From Microvirga terricola (GTDB lineage: Bacteria; Pseudomonadota; Alphaproteobacteria; Rhizobiales; Beijerinckiaceae), in NCBI RefSeq assembly GCF_011777495.1, contig NZ_JAATJS010000004.1, positions 372,001 through 436,000 of the forward strand: a stretch of 64,000 nucleotides of DNA, read 5' to 3'. This document shows, one piece after another, positions 49,141-59,339 of the stretch. The first letter of the stretch is position 1. Every line of letters begins with the position of its first letter. A model generated the notes under the pieces. It saw only the letters and a program-made list of their open reading frames with translations. It made no database searches and had not been told where the DNA came from. A program made the translations under genes and the position numbers.

Positions 49141-51138
49141 TCAAGCCTCTGTTTTGAGAACAATCAGGCGCGCCCCTTCGGCAACCTGCGCCCCGGGCTC
49201 GGCCGCGATCTCCGCGACCTCGCCGTCGGTCGGCGCGGTCAGCGCGTGCTCCATCTTCATGGCCTCGACGATGGCAAGCCGCTGCCCTTTCTCGACCTTG
49301 TCGCCGGGCTTGACGAAAAGCGCAATCAGCTTGCCGTGCATCGGAGCCTTGATCGTGCCGCCGCCATTGGCGTGTTCGAGATCAACATCGAACGGATCGT
49401 GCGGCGCGACGCGGGTTTGACGCCCATCGCTCAGCACTATGACACCGTCATCCGTCAGCACGAAGCGGCGCGGATCTGCGGGCAGGTAATCGCCCAAAAG
49501 ATGCGAAACGCCACCGCCGAAGCGCACAACGACATCAACATCGTCGGAGGCTGAAAGGGACCATTCGAGCCCTGCATCCGTGCGCTCGCCGTCGACCTTG
49601 ATCGTCATGCCCTCACGGCGGGGACCGGAGAGCTGGAAGGCGTCGTGGTCGCCCCAAGGCGACGGCACCGGCCCCTCGTAGATCGCCGCCTTGTAGCCCC
49701 GCTCCTCGAACTCATGCTCGATCAACTTGAGCACGCCAAGCCGCACGGCTTGCGCATCTATCTCGTGCGCGACCGCGCCGAGACTATCCATGTTGCGGTC
49801 GATGAAGCCGGTATCGAACTGCCCTGCCCTAAACTCCTTCGCCTCGCACAGCTTCTTGAGGAAGGCGATGTTCGTCTTCGGCCCCGCGACGATGGTTTCG
49901 CCAAGCGCCTCGGCAAGACGGCTCAGCGCCTCGTCGCGCGTTGCGCCATGCGCGATCACCTTCGCGATCATCGGATCGTAATAAGGCGTCACCTCGTCAC
50001 CGGCCTCGACGCCGGTATCGATGCGAAGCCCCTCGCCTTCGGGAAACTCCAAAGCCCAGAGCTTTCCAGTCGAGGGCAAGAACTCCTTTTCCGGGTCTTC
50101 CGCATAAAGCCGCGCCTCGACCGCATGGCCATTGATAGCAAGGTCGTCCTGCGAGAACGGCAGCGCCTCGCCGGAGGCGACGCGGAATTGCAACTCGACG
50201 AGATCAAGCCCGGTGATCGCCTCCGTCACCGGATGCTCGACCTGAAGCCGGGTGTTCATTTCCATGAAATAGAAGCGGTCAGGCCGCAGCCCCTCGCGGC
50301 CATCCGCAATGAACTCGATCGTACCCGCGCCGACATAGCCGACCGCTCGGGCCGCCTCGACGGCGGCCTTGCCCATGATGGCGCGCATGTCGGGCGTCAT
50401 GCCGGGTGCCGGCGCTTCCTCGATCACCTTCTGATGACGGCGCTGGAGCGAGCAATCGCGCTCGAAGAGATGGACCACGTTGCCGTGTTTGTCGGCAAAG
50501 ACCTGAATCTCGATGTGGCGCGGCGAGAGAATGTATTTTTCCACCAGCACGCGCGGATCGCCGAAGGCATTTTGGGCCTCGCGTTGGGCGCTTTCGAGCG
50601 CCGCGTCGAAATCCGCCGCCTTGTCGACGCGGCGCATGCCCTTGCCGCCACCGCCCGCCACCGCCTTGATGAGCACCGGGTAGCCGACCTCATAAGCCTT
50701 CTGGCGCAAGAATTCCGGATCCTGCTTCGCGCCATGATAGCCCGGCACGACGGGCACGTGAGCCTGCTGCACCAGCGCCTTGGCCGCGTCCTTCAACCCC
50801 ATGGCCTTGATGGCGGATGCCGGCGGGCCGACGAAGACGATGCCGTTCTCCGCGCAAGCTTGCGCAAACTCCACGCGCTCGGACAGGAAGCCATAGCCGG
50901 GATGAATCGAAGCAGCCCGCGTGCGCTTGGCGACCTCGATGATCTTGTCGATTTGCAGGTAGCTCTCCCGTGCCGGCGGCGGGCCGATCAGGTGGGCCTC
51001 GTCGGCCATCTGCACGAAGAGCGCGTTTTTGTCGGCCTCGGAATAGACCGCGATGGTGCGCATTCCCAGCCGCTTGGCGGTTCGGATGATGCGGCACGCG
51101 ATCTCGCCGCGATTGGCGATCAGGACACTCTCAAGCAT
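49141..51138 (-). CDS. Acetyl/propionyl/methylcrotonyl-CoA carboxylase alpha subunit
   Basis: 665-residue fusion of biotin carboxylase and biotin carrier. Carboxylase domain: ESVLIANRGEIACRIIRTA, the ATP loop KAVAGGGGKGMR, and EMNTRLQVEHPVTE. The carrier domain carries the biotinylated Lys in EAMKMEH near residue 630. The middle 120 residues form the domain that docks the beta subunit. Length and layout fit propionyl- or 3-methylcrotonyl-CoA carboxylase rather than the separate AccB/AccC of fatty-acid synthesis. No carboxyltransferase gene is nearby, so the acyl-CoA cannot be named. Confidence 0.92.
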   Translation of the reverse strand: MLESVLIANRGEIACRIIRTAKRLGMRTIAVYSEADKNALFVQMADEAHLIGPPPARESYLQIDKIIEVAKRTRAASIHPGYGFLSERVEFAQACAENGIVFVGPPASAIKAMGLKDAAKALVQQAHVPVVPGYHGAKQDPEFLRQKAYEVGYPVLIKAVAGGGGKGMRRVDKAADFDAALESAQREAQNAFGDPRVLVEKYILSPRHIEIQVFADKHGNVVHLFERDCSLQRRHQKVIEEAPAPGMTPDMRAIMGKAAVEAARAVGYVGAGTIEFIADGREGLRPDRFYFMEMNTRLQVEHPVTEAITGLDLVELQFRVASGEALPFSQDDLAINGHAVEARLYAEDPEKEFLPSTGKLWALEFPEGEGLRIDTGVEAGDEVTPYYDPMIAKVIAHGATRDEALSRLAEALGETIVAGPKTNIAFLKKLCEAKEFRAGQFDTGFIDRNMDSLGAVAHEIDAQAVRLGVLKLIEHEFEERGYKAAIYEGPVPSPWGDHDAFQLSGPRREGMTIKVDGERTDAGLEWSLSASDDVDVVVRFGGGVSHLLGDYLPADPRRFVLTDDGVIVLSDGRQTRVAPHDPFDVDLEHANGGGTIKAPMHGKLIALFVKPGDKVEKGQRLAIVEAMKMEHALTAPTDGEVAEIAAEPGAQVAEGARLIVLKTEA

Positions 51139-51365
51139 GATCCATCCCTTTATCCGAGGCCCAAAGGCTCAGGTGTCGCTCAGCTAGAGCAAAACAAGGA
51201 AGCGTTGTCACGCACCTTCCCTTTCGCCTTTTGGATGGCCTTGAGGCATCGTCGGCGAGCTGAGCCGCACCTTTTTTCCAAAAGCTTGCACATCGATCCG
51301 CTCATTCCGCCAAAATTTTCCGAAAATGTCTCTTGCGACGCTCCGCGCTTCCCATTAGCCTTCAC

Positions 51366-51382
51366 TTGCAACTAATTCGCAA
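51366..51382 (+). promoter_or_regulatory. Candidate Mur (Fur-family, manganese) box
   Basis: TTGCAACTAATTCGCAA, 14 bases before the mntH start. It closely resembles the TTGCAAATAGTTTGCAA-type site used by the manganese-responsive Mur repressor in rhizobia. A position next to a manganese-transporter start is where the site would be expected. Confidence 0.5.
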
Positions 51383-51396
51383 CTGCAGAAAGAGCC

Positions 51397-52743
51397 ATGG
51401 ATCAGCCGGTCTCCCGCCCCCTTGTGCCCGAAGCCGGATGGCGTCGCGGCCAGCTCATGCCGCCTTTGCCGGAAGTGAATCGGTCGATTGCGGTGCGGTC
51501 CGGCTCAGCCTGGAAGCGGGCCGCGGCCTTTTTCGGGCCAGGCTACCTCGTGGCCGTCGGCTATATGGACCCCGGCAACTGGGCCACGTCGCTCGCGGGC
51601 GGCTCGAAATATGGCTATGCCCTGCTCTCGGTGGCGCTGATCTCCAATTTCATGGCGATCATCCTGCAAGCGCTCTGCGCGCGCCTTGCGGTCGCCTCGG
51701 GCCGAGACCTGGCGCAAGCCTGCCGCGACGCTTATCCGCGCCCCGTCGCCTGGGGGCTTTGGGTGCTGGCGGAACTCGCCATCTGCGCCACGGATATGGC
51801 GGAGGTCATCGGCACCGCGATCGGCCTCAATCTGCTCTTCGGCATCCCGCTCGAAATCGGCGTCATCATCACCGCCCTCGATGTTTTCCTCATCCTCTAC
51901 CTGCAAAAGCTCGGCTTCCGCTGGGTCGAGGCATTCATCATCACCCTGCTCGGTGTGATCGCCGTCTGCTTCGGCATTCAAATCGCGCTCGCCGATCCGC
52001 ATTGGGGAAGCGTTATTCAGGGCTTCGCACCGACCAGGGAAATCTTCTCCAACCCGGACATGCTCTATCTCGCGCTCGGCATCCTCGGCGCGACCGTGAT
52101 GCCGCATAACCTCTATCTGCATTCAGGCATCGTGCAGACGCGGGCCTATGGCGAGACTCTCCCCGAGCGCCGCGAAGCCATGCGCTTTGCCACCCTCGAT
52201 TCGACAATTGCGCTGATGTTCGCGCTGACCATCAACGCGTCGCTCCTGATCCTCGCCGCCGCCGCGTTCCACGGCACCGGACGCACAGAAGTCGCGGAAC
52301 TGGGCGATGCGCATTCCCTGCTGCAACCGCTGCTCGGCACCGCCATTGCCCCCATGCTATTCGGCTTGTCGCTGCTCTGCTGCGGCCTCAACTCCACGGT
52401 CACCGCGACCATGGCGGGGCAGATCGTCATGGAGGGCTTCATCAACTTTCGCATGGCTCCTTGGCTGCGCCGCCTCGTCACGCGCGGCCTCGCCATCATC
52501 CCGGCGGCAGCCGTCACCATCGCCTATGGCGAGAGCGGGAGTGGCAAGCTCCTGATCTTCAGCCAGGTGGTCTTGAGCCTGCAACTCCCCTTCGCCGTCG
52601 TGCCCCTGGTGACGCTCACCGCCTCGAAGGCGAAGATGGGCGCCCTTGTCGCACCGCGCTGGCTGACCGCGCTGGCGGGCCTAATCGCGGTGATCATCAT
52701 CGGGCTGAACTTGAAGCTTTTGTTGGATTTTGTGGTGGGGTGA
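51397..52743 (+). CDS. mntH: Nramp-family divalent metal transporter
   Basis: 448-residue proton-coupled Mn2+/Fe2+ importer with about eleven transmembrane helices. The metal-site motif DPGN is in [19 protein letters not shown] (helix 1) and the MPHNLYLHS motif in helix 6. These are the residues that bind manganese in MntH. The 258-bp upstream gap carries a Mur-like box. The stop lies 9 bp from the convergent DUF2459 gene. Confidence 0.94.
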   Translation: MDQPVSRPLVPEAGWRRGQLMPPLPEVNRSIAVRSGSAWKRAAAFFGPGYLVAVGYMDPGNWATSLAGGSKYGYALLSVALISNFMAIILQALCARLAVASGRDLAQACRDAYPRPVAWGLWVLAELAICATDMAEVIGTAIGLNLLFGIPLEIGVIITALDVFLILYLQKLGFRWVEAFIITLLGVIAVCFGIQIALADPHWGSVIQGFAPTREIFSNPDMLYLALGILGATVMPHNLYLHSGIVQTRAYGETLPERREAMRFATLDSTIALMFALTINASLLILAAAAFHGTGRTEVAELGDAHSLLQPLLGTAIAPMLFGLSLLCCGLNSTVTATMAGQIVMEGFINFRMAPWLRRLVTRGLAIIPAAAVTIAYGESGSGKLLIFSQVVLSLQLPFAVVPLVTLTASKAKMGALVAPRWLTALAGLIAVIIIGLNLKLLLDFVVG

Positions 52744-52752
52744 ATCTCGCCC

Positions 52753-53454
52753 TCAGAAGCGCGATCGCCACTTCAAATCGGTCCTGATTCCGAAGGGTAG
52801 AATGGCAGCAGCGGGTGTGGTGGGAATTCCCGCCGCATCCAGAAGGTCCGCGATCCAGTGATTGCAGACGCGGAAAGCGCTGAAATCCCCGACCGCGCGG
52901 TAGAACAGGCTCGGCCCATAGAGGCCCGGCCCTAAAATCTCCGGCTGGCAGCCGGTAGAAAGCGCGAAGGATTGATCGATCCGGGCGACCACCCGCTCGA
53001 AGCCCGCTTTGGACAACCTGATCCGCGTCACGTCCGCACCGGCAAAAACGCTTTCCGGCACACCTGCGATCCCTACGACATGGAGCACGGAGCCGTTGCC
53101 GAGCCCCAGAAGCGCTCGCGCGGCAAGCGTCATTTGTAGGGACGCGGCGGTTGGCGTCGAGCGATAGACATCGTCATCACCCCAGCCGACCTCGATCCAA
53201 TCGAACTGACGGAAGCGTGTCGCGACCGGCAGCACGCCCGCCATTCCGTCGCGGCTGGCAATCTCGGCCACGGACCTGAGTGGGACGACAAGGCCGGCGT
53301 GATAGCCATTGCTGACAAGGACGACGTCGATGCCGTCCTCACCCGCCGGGAAAAGCGCCGGATTGCCCGGCCGCGCTGTCCAGATGATGGCCGCGGAAAC
53401 GAGGAAGAGCAGCGCGAGGCTGCCCTTCAACAAAGTTCGGAAGGCTCGCCTCAA
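52753..53454 (-). CDS. DUF2459 (TIGR02117 family) protein
   Basis: 233 residues with an N-terminal hydrophobic anchor (LKGSLALLFLVSAAIIWTA). Family segments are VLVSNGYHAGLVVPL, FDWIEVGWGDDDVYRSTP and FRVCNHWIADLLDAAG; the Cys and His residues could form an active site, but function is unknown. The probable start is TTG 53454, overlapping the valS stop as TTGA, which suggests low, coupled translation. Confidence 0.85.
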   Translation of the reverse strand: MRRAFRTLLKGSLALLFLVSAAIIWTARPGNPALFPAGEDGIDVVLVSNGYHAGLVVPLRSVAEIASRDGMAGVLPVATRFRQFDWIEVGWGDDDVYRSTPTAASLQMTLAARALLGLGNGSVLHVVGIAGVPESVFAGADVTRIRLSKAGFERVVARIDQSFALSTGCQPEILGPGLYGPSLFYRAVGDFSAFRVCNHWIADLLDAAGIPTTPAAAILPFGIRTDLKWRSRF

Positions 53455-56159
53455 GCGTCCTTCAACCGCGAAAGCGCTTCTTCCATCTTCGCCTTGCGGG
53501 CGAGAGCGTCCTCGCGGCGCTCGCGCTGCTCTTCGACCACCTCTTCGGGGGCGCGCTTAATAAAATCGGCGTTGCCGAGCTTCGCATCGATCTTGCCGAT
53601 GTCCGCATCGAGCTTCTGAATTTCCTTGGCGAGGCGCGCGCGCTCGGCGACGAGGTCGATGACGCCCTCCAAGGGCAACGCCGCCACTTCGCCACGGATC
53701 AGAAGCTGGATCGAGCTTTTGGGCGCGGCATCGGCATAGCCGATGTCCGAGAGGCGTGCGAGGCGCTTCACGATCTCGCCCCAACGCGCGGCGCGGGTTT
53801 TCACATCGGCCGAGGACGCTACGAGCACGAGCGGGATCTGCGCACCCGCGGGCACGTTCGTCTCCGAACGGGCTGAGCGGATTTCAGTGACGAGATCGAC
53901 CACCCAGCCGATCTCGGCCTCGGAGGTCGGATCGATCAAGTCGTCACGCTTCGACCACGGTGCAAGCGCCAGGATCGTCTCGCGCTTCGGCCCCTCCTGC
54001 CCCTTCACCTCCCACAGCTCTTCCGTGAGGAAGGGCATGAAAGGATGGAGCAGCTTGCAGATCTCGTCGAGAATGAAGGCGATGGTCGCGCGGGTTTCTT
54101 CCTTTGCGGGCGAGTCCGGCCCCTGGAGCACGGGCTTCGCCAGCTCCAGCATCCAGTCGCAATAAACGTTCCAGACGAACCGGTAAGCCGCGAGCGCTGC
54201 TTCGTTGAACTTGTAGGTCTCGATGCCCGCCGCCACCTCGTTGATGGCCTTGGCGCATTCGCTGAGCGCCCACTTGTTGAGCGTCTCTTTCACCGCCTTC
54301 GGATCGAAGCCGGCGACGCGCTTGCAGCCGTTCATCTCGGCGAAACGCGCGGCGTTCCAGATCTTGGTCGCGAAATTGCGGTAGCCTTCGACGCGCTGGA
54401 CGCTGAGCTTGATGTCGCGCCCCTGCGCCGCCATGGCGGACAGCGTCATGCGCAGCGCGTCCGCGCCGTATTGCTCGATGAGATCGAGCGGGTCGATGAC
54501 GTTGCCTTTCGACTTCGACATCTTCGCGCCCTTCTCGTCGCGGACGAGGGCGTGAATATAGACCGTGTCGAACGGCACCTGCTCCATGAAGTGCATGCCC
54601 ATCATCATCATCCGGGCGACCCAGAAGAAGATGATGTCGAAGCCCGTCACGAGCACGTTCGTCGGATAATAGCGCTTCAGCTCCGGCGTCTCGTCCGGCC
54701 AGCCGAGTGTCGAGAACGGCCAGAGAGCCGACGAGAACCAGGTGTCGAGCACGTCCTCATCGCGGGTCAGAGCGACATCGCGGCCATGCTTGGCGCGCAC
54801 TTCGGCCTTGGCGTCTTCCTCACTGAGGGCGACGAACACATTGCCCTCATCGTCGTACCAGGCCGGGATCCGGTGACCCCACCAGAGCTGGCGCGAGACA
54901 CACCACGGCTCGATGTTCTCAAGCCACTGGAAATAGGTCTTTTCCCACGCTTCGGGAACGAACTTCGTCTCGCCCTTTTTCACGACCCCGAGCGCGCGTT
55001 CGGCCAACGGCTTCACGTTCAGGTACCACTGGTCGGTGAGATACGGCTCGATCACCACGTTCGAGCGGTCGCCATGCGGCACCACGTGGACGTGCGGCTC
55101 GACCTGAACCAGGATCTCTCGCTCTTCCAGCATGGCGACGATGCGCTTGCGCGCCTCGGTTCGGTCGAGACCGTCGAGAGCCATAACGGCCTTCAGATCG
55201 TCCGAGGACGCCACGTCCGCGAGGAACGCATCGTTCCCGGCAAGTTGAAGCTGTGCTTCCGTGCCAAAAATGTTGATGAGGGGCAGCTTGTGGCGCTTGC
55301 CGACGTCAAAGTCGTTGAAGTCGTGCGCGGGTGTGATCTTCACCGCGCCGGTGCCCTTCTCGGGGTCGGAATACTCATCCGCCACGATAGGAATGCGACG
55401 GCCGACGAGGGGCAGGATCGCGTACTTGCCGATCAGGTCTTTGTAGCGTTCATCCTCGGGATGGACCGCCACCGCGACGTCGCCGAGCATCGTCTCAGGA
55501 CGCGTGGTCGCCACCGTGATCGAACGATCCGGCATGTCTTCGATGGCATAGCGGATATGCCACAAGTTGCCCTTCACCTCGACCTGCTCGACCTCGAGGT
55601 CGGAGATCGCGGTCTGGAACTTCGGGTCCCAGTTCACAAGGCGCTTGTCCTTGTACATCAGGCCCTGCTTGTAGAGGTCCACGAAGACCTTGAGGACGGC
55701 CTTGGAGAGCCCCTCGTCCATGGTGAAGCGCTCGCGCGACCAGTCGCAGGACGCGCCGAGGCGCTGGAGCTGGCTCTTGATGCGCCCGCCGGACTGCTCT
55801 TTCCATTCCCAGACGCGGGCCACGAATTCCTCGCGGCCGAGGTCGCGGCGATGGATCTGCCGCTCGGCAAGCTGGCGCTCGACAACCATCTGCGTCGCAA
55901 TGCCCGCGTGGTCCATGCCCGGCTGCCACAGCACGTCGCGCCCGCGCATGCGCTCGAAGCGGCACAGAATGTCCTGAATGGTGTTGTTGAGGGCGTGCCC
56001 CATGTGGAGCGAGCCGGTTACGTTCGGCGGCGGAATGACGATCGTGTAGGGCTGCGCGCTCTTGCGGTCCTCCCGGCCGGCCTTGAAGGCGTCAGCCTCC
56101 TCCCAGCGGGTGGAAATGCGCGCTTCGACAGCGGCGGGATCGAACGTCTTGTCCATCAT
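53451..56159 (-). CDS. valS: Valyl-tRNA synthetase
   Basis: 902-residue class I synthetase. The HIGH motif is present as PPPNVTGSLHMGHALNN and KMSKS as GAKMSKSKGNVIDPLD. The editing domain includes TTRPETMLGDVAVAVHPEDERY. A C-terminal coiled coil (about the last 65 residues, LAKEIQKLDADIGKID) contacts tRNA. Two ATG codons are adjacent at the start. popZ precedes it by about 150 bp on the same strand. Confidence 0.97.
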   Translation of the reverse strand: MMDKTFDPAAVEARISTRWEEADAFKAGREDRKSAQPYTIVIPPPNVTGSLHMGHALNNTIQDILCRFERMRGRDVLWQPGMDHAGIATQMVVERQLAERQIHRRDLGREEFVARVWEWKEQSGGRIKSQLQRLGASCDWSRERFTMDEGLSKAVLKVFVDLYKQGLMYKDKRLVNWDPKFQTAISDLEVEQVEVKGNLWHIRYAIEDMPDRSITVATTRPETMLGDVAVAVHPEDERYKDLIGKYAILPLVGRRIPIVADEYSDPEKGTGAVKITPAHDFNDFDVGKRHKLPLINIFGTEAQLQLAGNDAFLADVASSDDLKAVMALDGLDRTEARKRIVAMLEEREILVQVEPHVHVVPHGDRSNVVIEPYLTDQWYLNVKPLAERALGVVKKGETKFVPEAWEKTYFQWLENIEPWCVSRQLWWGHRIPAWYDDEGNVFVALSEEDAKAEVRAKHGRDVALTRDEDVLDTWFSSALWPFSTLGWPDETPELKRYYPTNVLVTGFDIIFFWVARMMMMGMHFMEQVPFDTVYIHALVRDEKGAKMSKSKGNVIDPLDLIEQYGADALRMTLSAMAAQGRDIKLSVQRVEGYRNFATKIWNAARFAEMNGCKRVAGFDPKAVKETLNKWALSECAKAINEVAAGIETYKFNEAALAAYRFVWNVYCDWMLELAKPVLQGPDSPAKEETRATIAFILDEICKLLHPFMPFLTEELWEVKGQEGPKRETILALAPWSKRDDLIDPTSEAEIGWVVDLVTEIRSARSETNVPAGAQIPLVLVASSADVKTRAARWGEIVKRLARLSDIGYADAAPKSSIQLLIRGEVAALPLEGVIDLVAERARLAKEIQKLDADIGKIDAKLGNADFIKRAPEEVVEEQRERREDALARKAKMEEALSRLKDA

Positions 56160-56310
56160 GGTGAAACTACCGGCACGTTGGCGCGCAAGCGCGCGCGAAG
56201 ATGACGGTTACAAACCGGACGGCGCGTGTGAAGTCAACTTTAGCATCGCGATTTAGCCAGGATCGCGCCCTTCCGCCCCGCTTTTGGCGCGACCCAGGCG
56301 AACTTCGGGG

Positions 56311-56871
56311 TCAGCGCCCTCGCCTGGACACCCGCTCGATCTCAGCCTGAACCAGCCGCTCGACCAGCGGAGGAAGATTGTCATCGAGCCACGCTTTCAG
56401 CATGGGCCGGAGCAACTCTTTCGCGAGGTCCTCGAGGGTCTTCGGGCTGCTTGCCGGAACGGTGGAAGAAAGCCGGTCGAATGCGTCCGCCACGAAGGCA
56501 TCGCTGTCATCAGACATGAGGGCGTCGTCGTCGATGAATGCTGCCGGTTCTGTAAAAGCCTCGCTGGACGGCGAGAGCCTTTCGATCTTGTAAACCTGCT
56601 CGCGCTTTGGAGCCGGTTTGTCGACGATCTTACGGCCCGCACTGTCGTCAGACCGGTCGAATTCAGGCGCGATTTTGGGCGATGTCTGATGAAGAACGTC
56701 GGCGTATGATTCAGCGATGTCGAGAACGTTTTTCAGCGGGGAAGACGCGGTCTGCGACTCGGGCTTTTCAGCCTCCTGCATCTCGTCCTGATCGTCAGCG
56801 ATGATGCGTCTGATGGAAGCTAAAATCTCTTCCATCGAGGGCTCGTGAATCTTCGGATTCGCTGAACTCAT
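56311..56871 (-). CDS. popZ: Polar organizing protein PopZ (DUF2497)
   Basis: 186 residues. The N-terminal helix EPSMEEILASIRRIIADDQD, a long acidic Pro/Ser-rich linker (residues 30-125) and the C-terminal helices LEDLAKELLRPMLKAWLDDNLP and LVERLVQAEIERVSRR are the PopZ layout. It self-assembles at the cell pole into a matrix that anchors ParB and cell-cycle kinases; in Rhizobiales it marks the growing pole. The place between a tolC-type gene and valS is typical. ATG 56871 is preferred to 56880. Confidence 0.92.
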   Translation of the reverse strand: MSSANPKIHEPSMEEILASIRRIIADDQDEMQEAEKPESQTASSPLKNVLDIAESYADVLHQTSPKIAPEFDRSDDSAGRKIVDKPAPKREQVYKIERLSPSSEAFTEPAAFIDDDALMSDDSDAFVADAFDRLSSTVPASSPKTLEDLAKELLRPMLKAWLDDNLPPLVERLVQAEIERVSRRGR

Positions 56872-56955
56872 ACGCCCCACCGATCAAAAAATCTAAGAAT
56901 CGCACTCTTGCGAATGCGTCCAGTATTTCACGGTGGAATGGAGAGGCAAGCGGAG

Positions 56956-56983
56956 CCGGGCAGTCGCAATGTGGACTGCCCGG
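56956..56983. terminator. Hairpin between the TolC-type gene and popZ
   Basis: Perfect 10-bp stem CCGGGCAGTC / GACTGCCCGG with an eight-base loop, just after the TolC-type stop. Read on the plus strand it is followed by AAATATTTTTT; on the minus strand, which carries the genes, there is no T-run, so it may terminate only weakly there. Confidence 0.5.
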
Positions 56984-56992
56984 AAATATTTT

Positions 56993-58387
56993 TTAACGAC
57001 CGTCGGGCGTCGTCAGACCCCACCACAGATCCTTGACCTGATCGTAGTGGTTGGCCGGGTTGTAGTGATTGACGGCGAGGCCGAGATTGCGGGAGTTCAA
57101 ACGTCCCATCGCTTGCACGACTGCGTAGGACGCAACCACGCGGTCACGCTGCGCGGTGATGAGATTCACACGCGCGCTGAGCAATTCCTGCTGCGCGTTG
57201 AGCACGTCGAGGGTCGTGCGCTGACCGACACGCGCTTCTTCGCGCACGCCGTTGAGAGCGGTTTCCGAGGCATCCACTTGCGCTTGCGCGGCGATGATCT
57301 GCGCCCGCGCAGCTTCGAGCTGCCCCCACGAGGAGATGATGGCAGCACGCACCTGATCGCGGATGGAATCCGCTTCCAGACGACGCTGGCCAACGGTTTC
57401 CTTCGCCTGACGAGTCGCTGCATAGGTCTGACCGCCCTCGTAAATCGGAACGGTGAGCTGCGCGACGACGGAGGCGGAGGTCAGGCGGTCGCCTTGGATC
57501 TGGCTGTCCCAGCGCTGCGAGAAGGTGCCACGCACGCCGACCTGCGGCACGAGAGCGCCCTCTTCGATCTTCACTTGCAACTCAGCGGCATCGACCGCGT
57601 GGAGCGACCCCTTGATCGCCGGATGTTCTTCAAACGCGACCTTCAGCGCGGAATCCACACTCTTGGGCAGCAGCTTGTCGAGCGGGCGGCCCGGAGCAAG
57701 CTGCCGCGGCTCGACGCCGATCACCTGACGGTATTGCGCGACACTGGTACGAAGATTCGCCTCGGCGGCGCTCGCCTGCGACCGGGCGAGTGCTAGGCGG
57801 GATTCAGCCTGCGCAACGTCGGTCCGGGTCACCTCACCCACATTGAAGCGGTCGCGAGTCTGCCGGAGCTGCTCGTCAATCACCTCGACGTTGTTGCGCT
57901 GGAGATCGAGAATCGCCGTGTCGCGCAGCACGTTCATGTAGGCGGAGGCGGAATCGAACAGCGTGTTCTGCTCGTTGTTGGTCAGGTTCTCGCGGGAACC
58001 CAGGACCGAAGACTCCGCCTGGCGGACCGAATTGTCCGTCCGAAAGCCATTAAAAATGGATTGATCGATCTGCACGCCGAGGCCGTGAGGGGTCAGTCGC
58101 TCGATCGTGCCGTTGGTGCCGTTGCGGGCAAAGTCGGTAAATGTCCGCCCCACGTCAGCCGTCGCGTTGACCGTCGGGCGATACCCCGACTTGGCACGAG
58201 CCACGTTCTCGTCATTCGCGCGGACGGTGGCCCGCTGGGCATTCAGGGTCGGGTTGTTGCCGTAGGCCTTGGCCAGAGCGCTCTCGAGGGTCTCGGCGGA
58301 GGCGGAGAATGCCCCAGCCAGCACGAAAGCGGACGTCATGGCACCGAAGAGCGCGTAGTGTTTTTTGAAAGTATGTTTCTTGTTCAC
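56993..58387 (-). CDS. TolC-family outer-membrane efflux protein
   Basis: 464 residues, with signal peptide (HYALFGAMTSAFVLAGAFSASA) and the two-fold TolC repeat of long coiled-coil helices and beta strands: ETLESALAKAYGNNPTLNAQRA and LNAQQELLSARVNLITAQRDRVVASY are family marks. It should form the trimeric outer-membrane channel for type I secretion and RND efflux (BepC-like). GTG 58387 is taken as start because it gives a normal signal peptide with AGGTGG upstream; no ATG is in a good place. Confidence 0.93.
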   Translation of the reverse strand: MNKKHTFKKHYALFGAMTSAFVLAGAFSASAETLESALAKAYGNNPTLNAQRATVRANDENVARAKSGYRPTVNATADVGRTFTDFARNGTNGTIERLTPHGLGVQIDQSIFNGFRTDNSVRQAESSVLGSRENLTNNEQNTLFDSASAYMNVLRDTAILDLQRNNVEVIDEQLRQTRDRFNVGEVTRTDVAQAESRLALARSQASAAEANLRTSVAQYRQVIGVEPRQLAPGRPLDKLLPKSVDSALKVAFEEHPAIKGSLHAVDAAELQVKIEEGALVPQVGVRGTFSQRWDSQIQGDRLTSASVVAQLTVPIYEGGQTYAATRQAKETVGQRRLEADSIRDQVRAAIISSWGQLEAARAQIIAAQAQVDASETALNGVREEARVGQRTTLDVLNAQQELLSARVNLITAQRDRVVASYAVVQAMGRLNSRNLGLAVNHYNPANHYDQVKDLWWGLTTPDGR

Positions 58388-58509
58388 GCCCACCTGCCTG
58401 CCGGGTTGATGGTGATACCCACAGCCCGGCTTGAAATGACTTTGACACAACTCAACGCAGCGAGCACGACTCGCCTAACTTGAGACGCAACAATACTCAT
58501 GGAAACTCA

Positions 58510-58531
58510 CTCGGCAATCATAACTGCCGAG
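58510..58531. other. Hairpin in the pcm-tolC gap
   Basis: CTCGGCA-N8-TGCCGAG, 51 bp after the methyltransferase stop, no T-run. A weak terminator or processing site. Confidence 0.35.
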
Positions 58532-58581
58532 GTTGGGGTCGATTAATGGGGAAGTGCCGCAAAAAAGCGACACTATCACCA

Positions 58582-59244
58582 TCAAAAAGTGAAGCTTGGC
58601 TTGAGCTGGAAGGCTGAGAGAATGGGAGCCGCTGCATCGAAAAGAGCGCGCTCGCCAAATGTATCGCCGGAACGGACGTAGAGGGTGGCCCGAGCCGAGC
58701 GCCCCCGCCCCTGCACGCAGACCAGCTTTCCGCCTTCCGCCAGCTGGCGGAGAAGAGCGTCCGGGCGGACCTCAAGGGCTCCGTTGACGAGAATGGCGCT
58801 GTAAGGAGCGTTCTCCACGCAGCCTTGCTCCAGCGGACCGACCTTGACGGCAACATTGTCCGCCTTCACCGCCGCAAGGGCTGCCTTAGCGGCCTCCGCC
58901 AGGGCTGCGTCCGATTCCAGAGCCGTCACCTGCGCACCGAGTCGGGAGAGAACCGCCGAGGAATAACCGCGCCCGCAGGCCACATCGAGAACCTTGTCCC
59001 CAGTCTCGATTTCGAGCGCCTGGATCAGGCGTGCCTCAATCATGGGGGAAATCATGTAGCGGCGATCAGCGCCTTCGCTCACGGGGAGGTCCTGGTCGAT
59101 ATAGGCCAGTTCCTCACGGCCGGGCAGCACGAAGCGCTCGCGCGGAATGCTGTCCATGGCATCCAAGAGAGGAATGTCGTTCACATCGAAAGTGCGCAGC
59201 TGGCTATCGACCATTATCCGGCGCGCTTGCGTGAAATCGACCAT
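58582..59244 (-). CDS. Protein-L-isoaspartate O-methyltransferase family protein
   Basis: 220 residues. The SAM-binding motif is VLDVACGRGYSSAVLSRLG, where usual Pcm has DIGTGSGY; the start has MVDSQLRTFDVNDIPLLDAMDSIPRERFV, and the Pcm-type SPMIEARLIQALE segment is present. Relatives in alphaproteobacteria lie next to tolC and valS. The proline-rich QTAP of true Pcm is not evident, so repair of isoaspartate is likely but not certain. Confidence 0.86.
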   Translation of the reverse strand: MVDFTQARRIMVDSQLRTFDVNDIPLLDAMDSIPRERFVLPGREELAYIDQDLPVSEGADRRYMISPMIEARLIQALEIETGDKVLDVACGRGYSSAVLSRLGAQVTALESDAALAEAAKAALAAVKADNVAVKVGPLEQGCVENAPYSAILVNGALEVRPDALLRQLAEGGKLVCVQGRGRSARATLYVRSGDTFGERALFDAAAPILSAFQLKPSFTF

Positions 59245-59265
59245 GGATTGCCTCAGAAAAACGTT

Positions 59266-59339
59266 TGGAGGCCTCGCCCGGAATCGAACCGGGGTGCAAG
59301 GATTTGCAGTCCTCTGCGTAACCACTCCGCCACGAGGCC
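59266..59339 (-). tRNA. tRNA-Cys (anticodon GCA)
   Basis: 74 nt including an encoded CCA. Acceptor GGCCTCG / CGAGGCC with discriminator T, anticodon loop CTGCAAA (GCA), T arm with GGTTCGATTCC. All arms pair. Confidence 0.97.

Noticed and set aside
54045-56204. 719-residue open frame on the plus strand
   Set aside because: Antisense to valS, with the same shadow composition and no motif.
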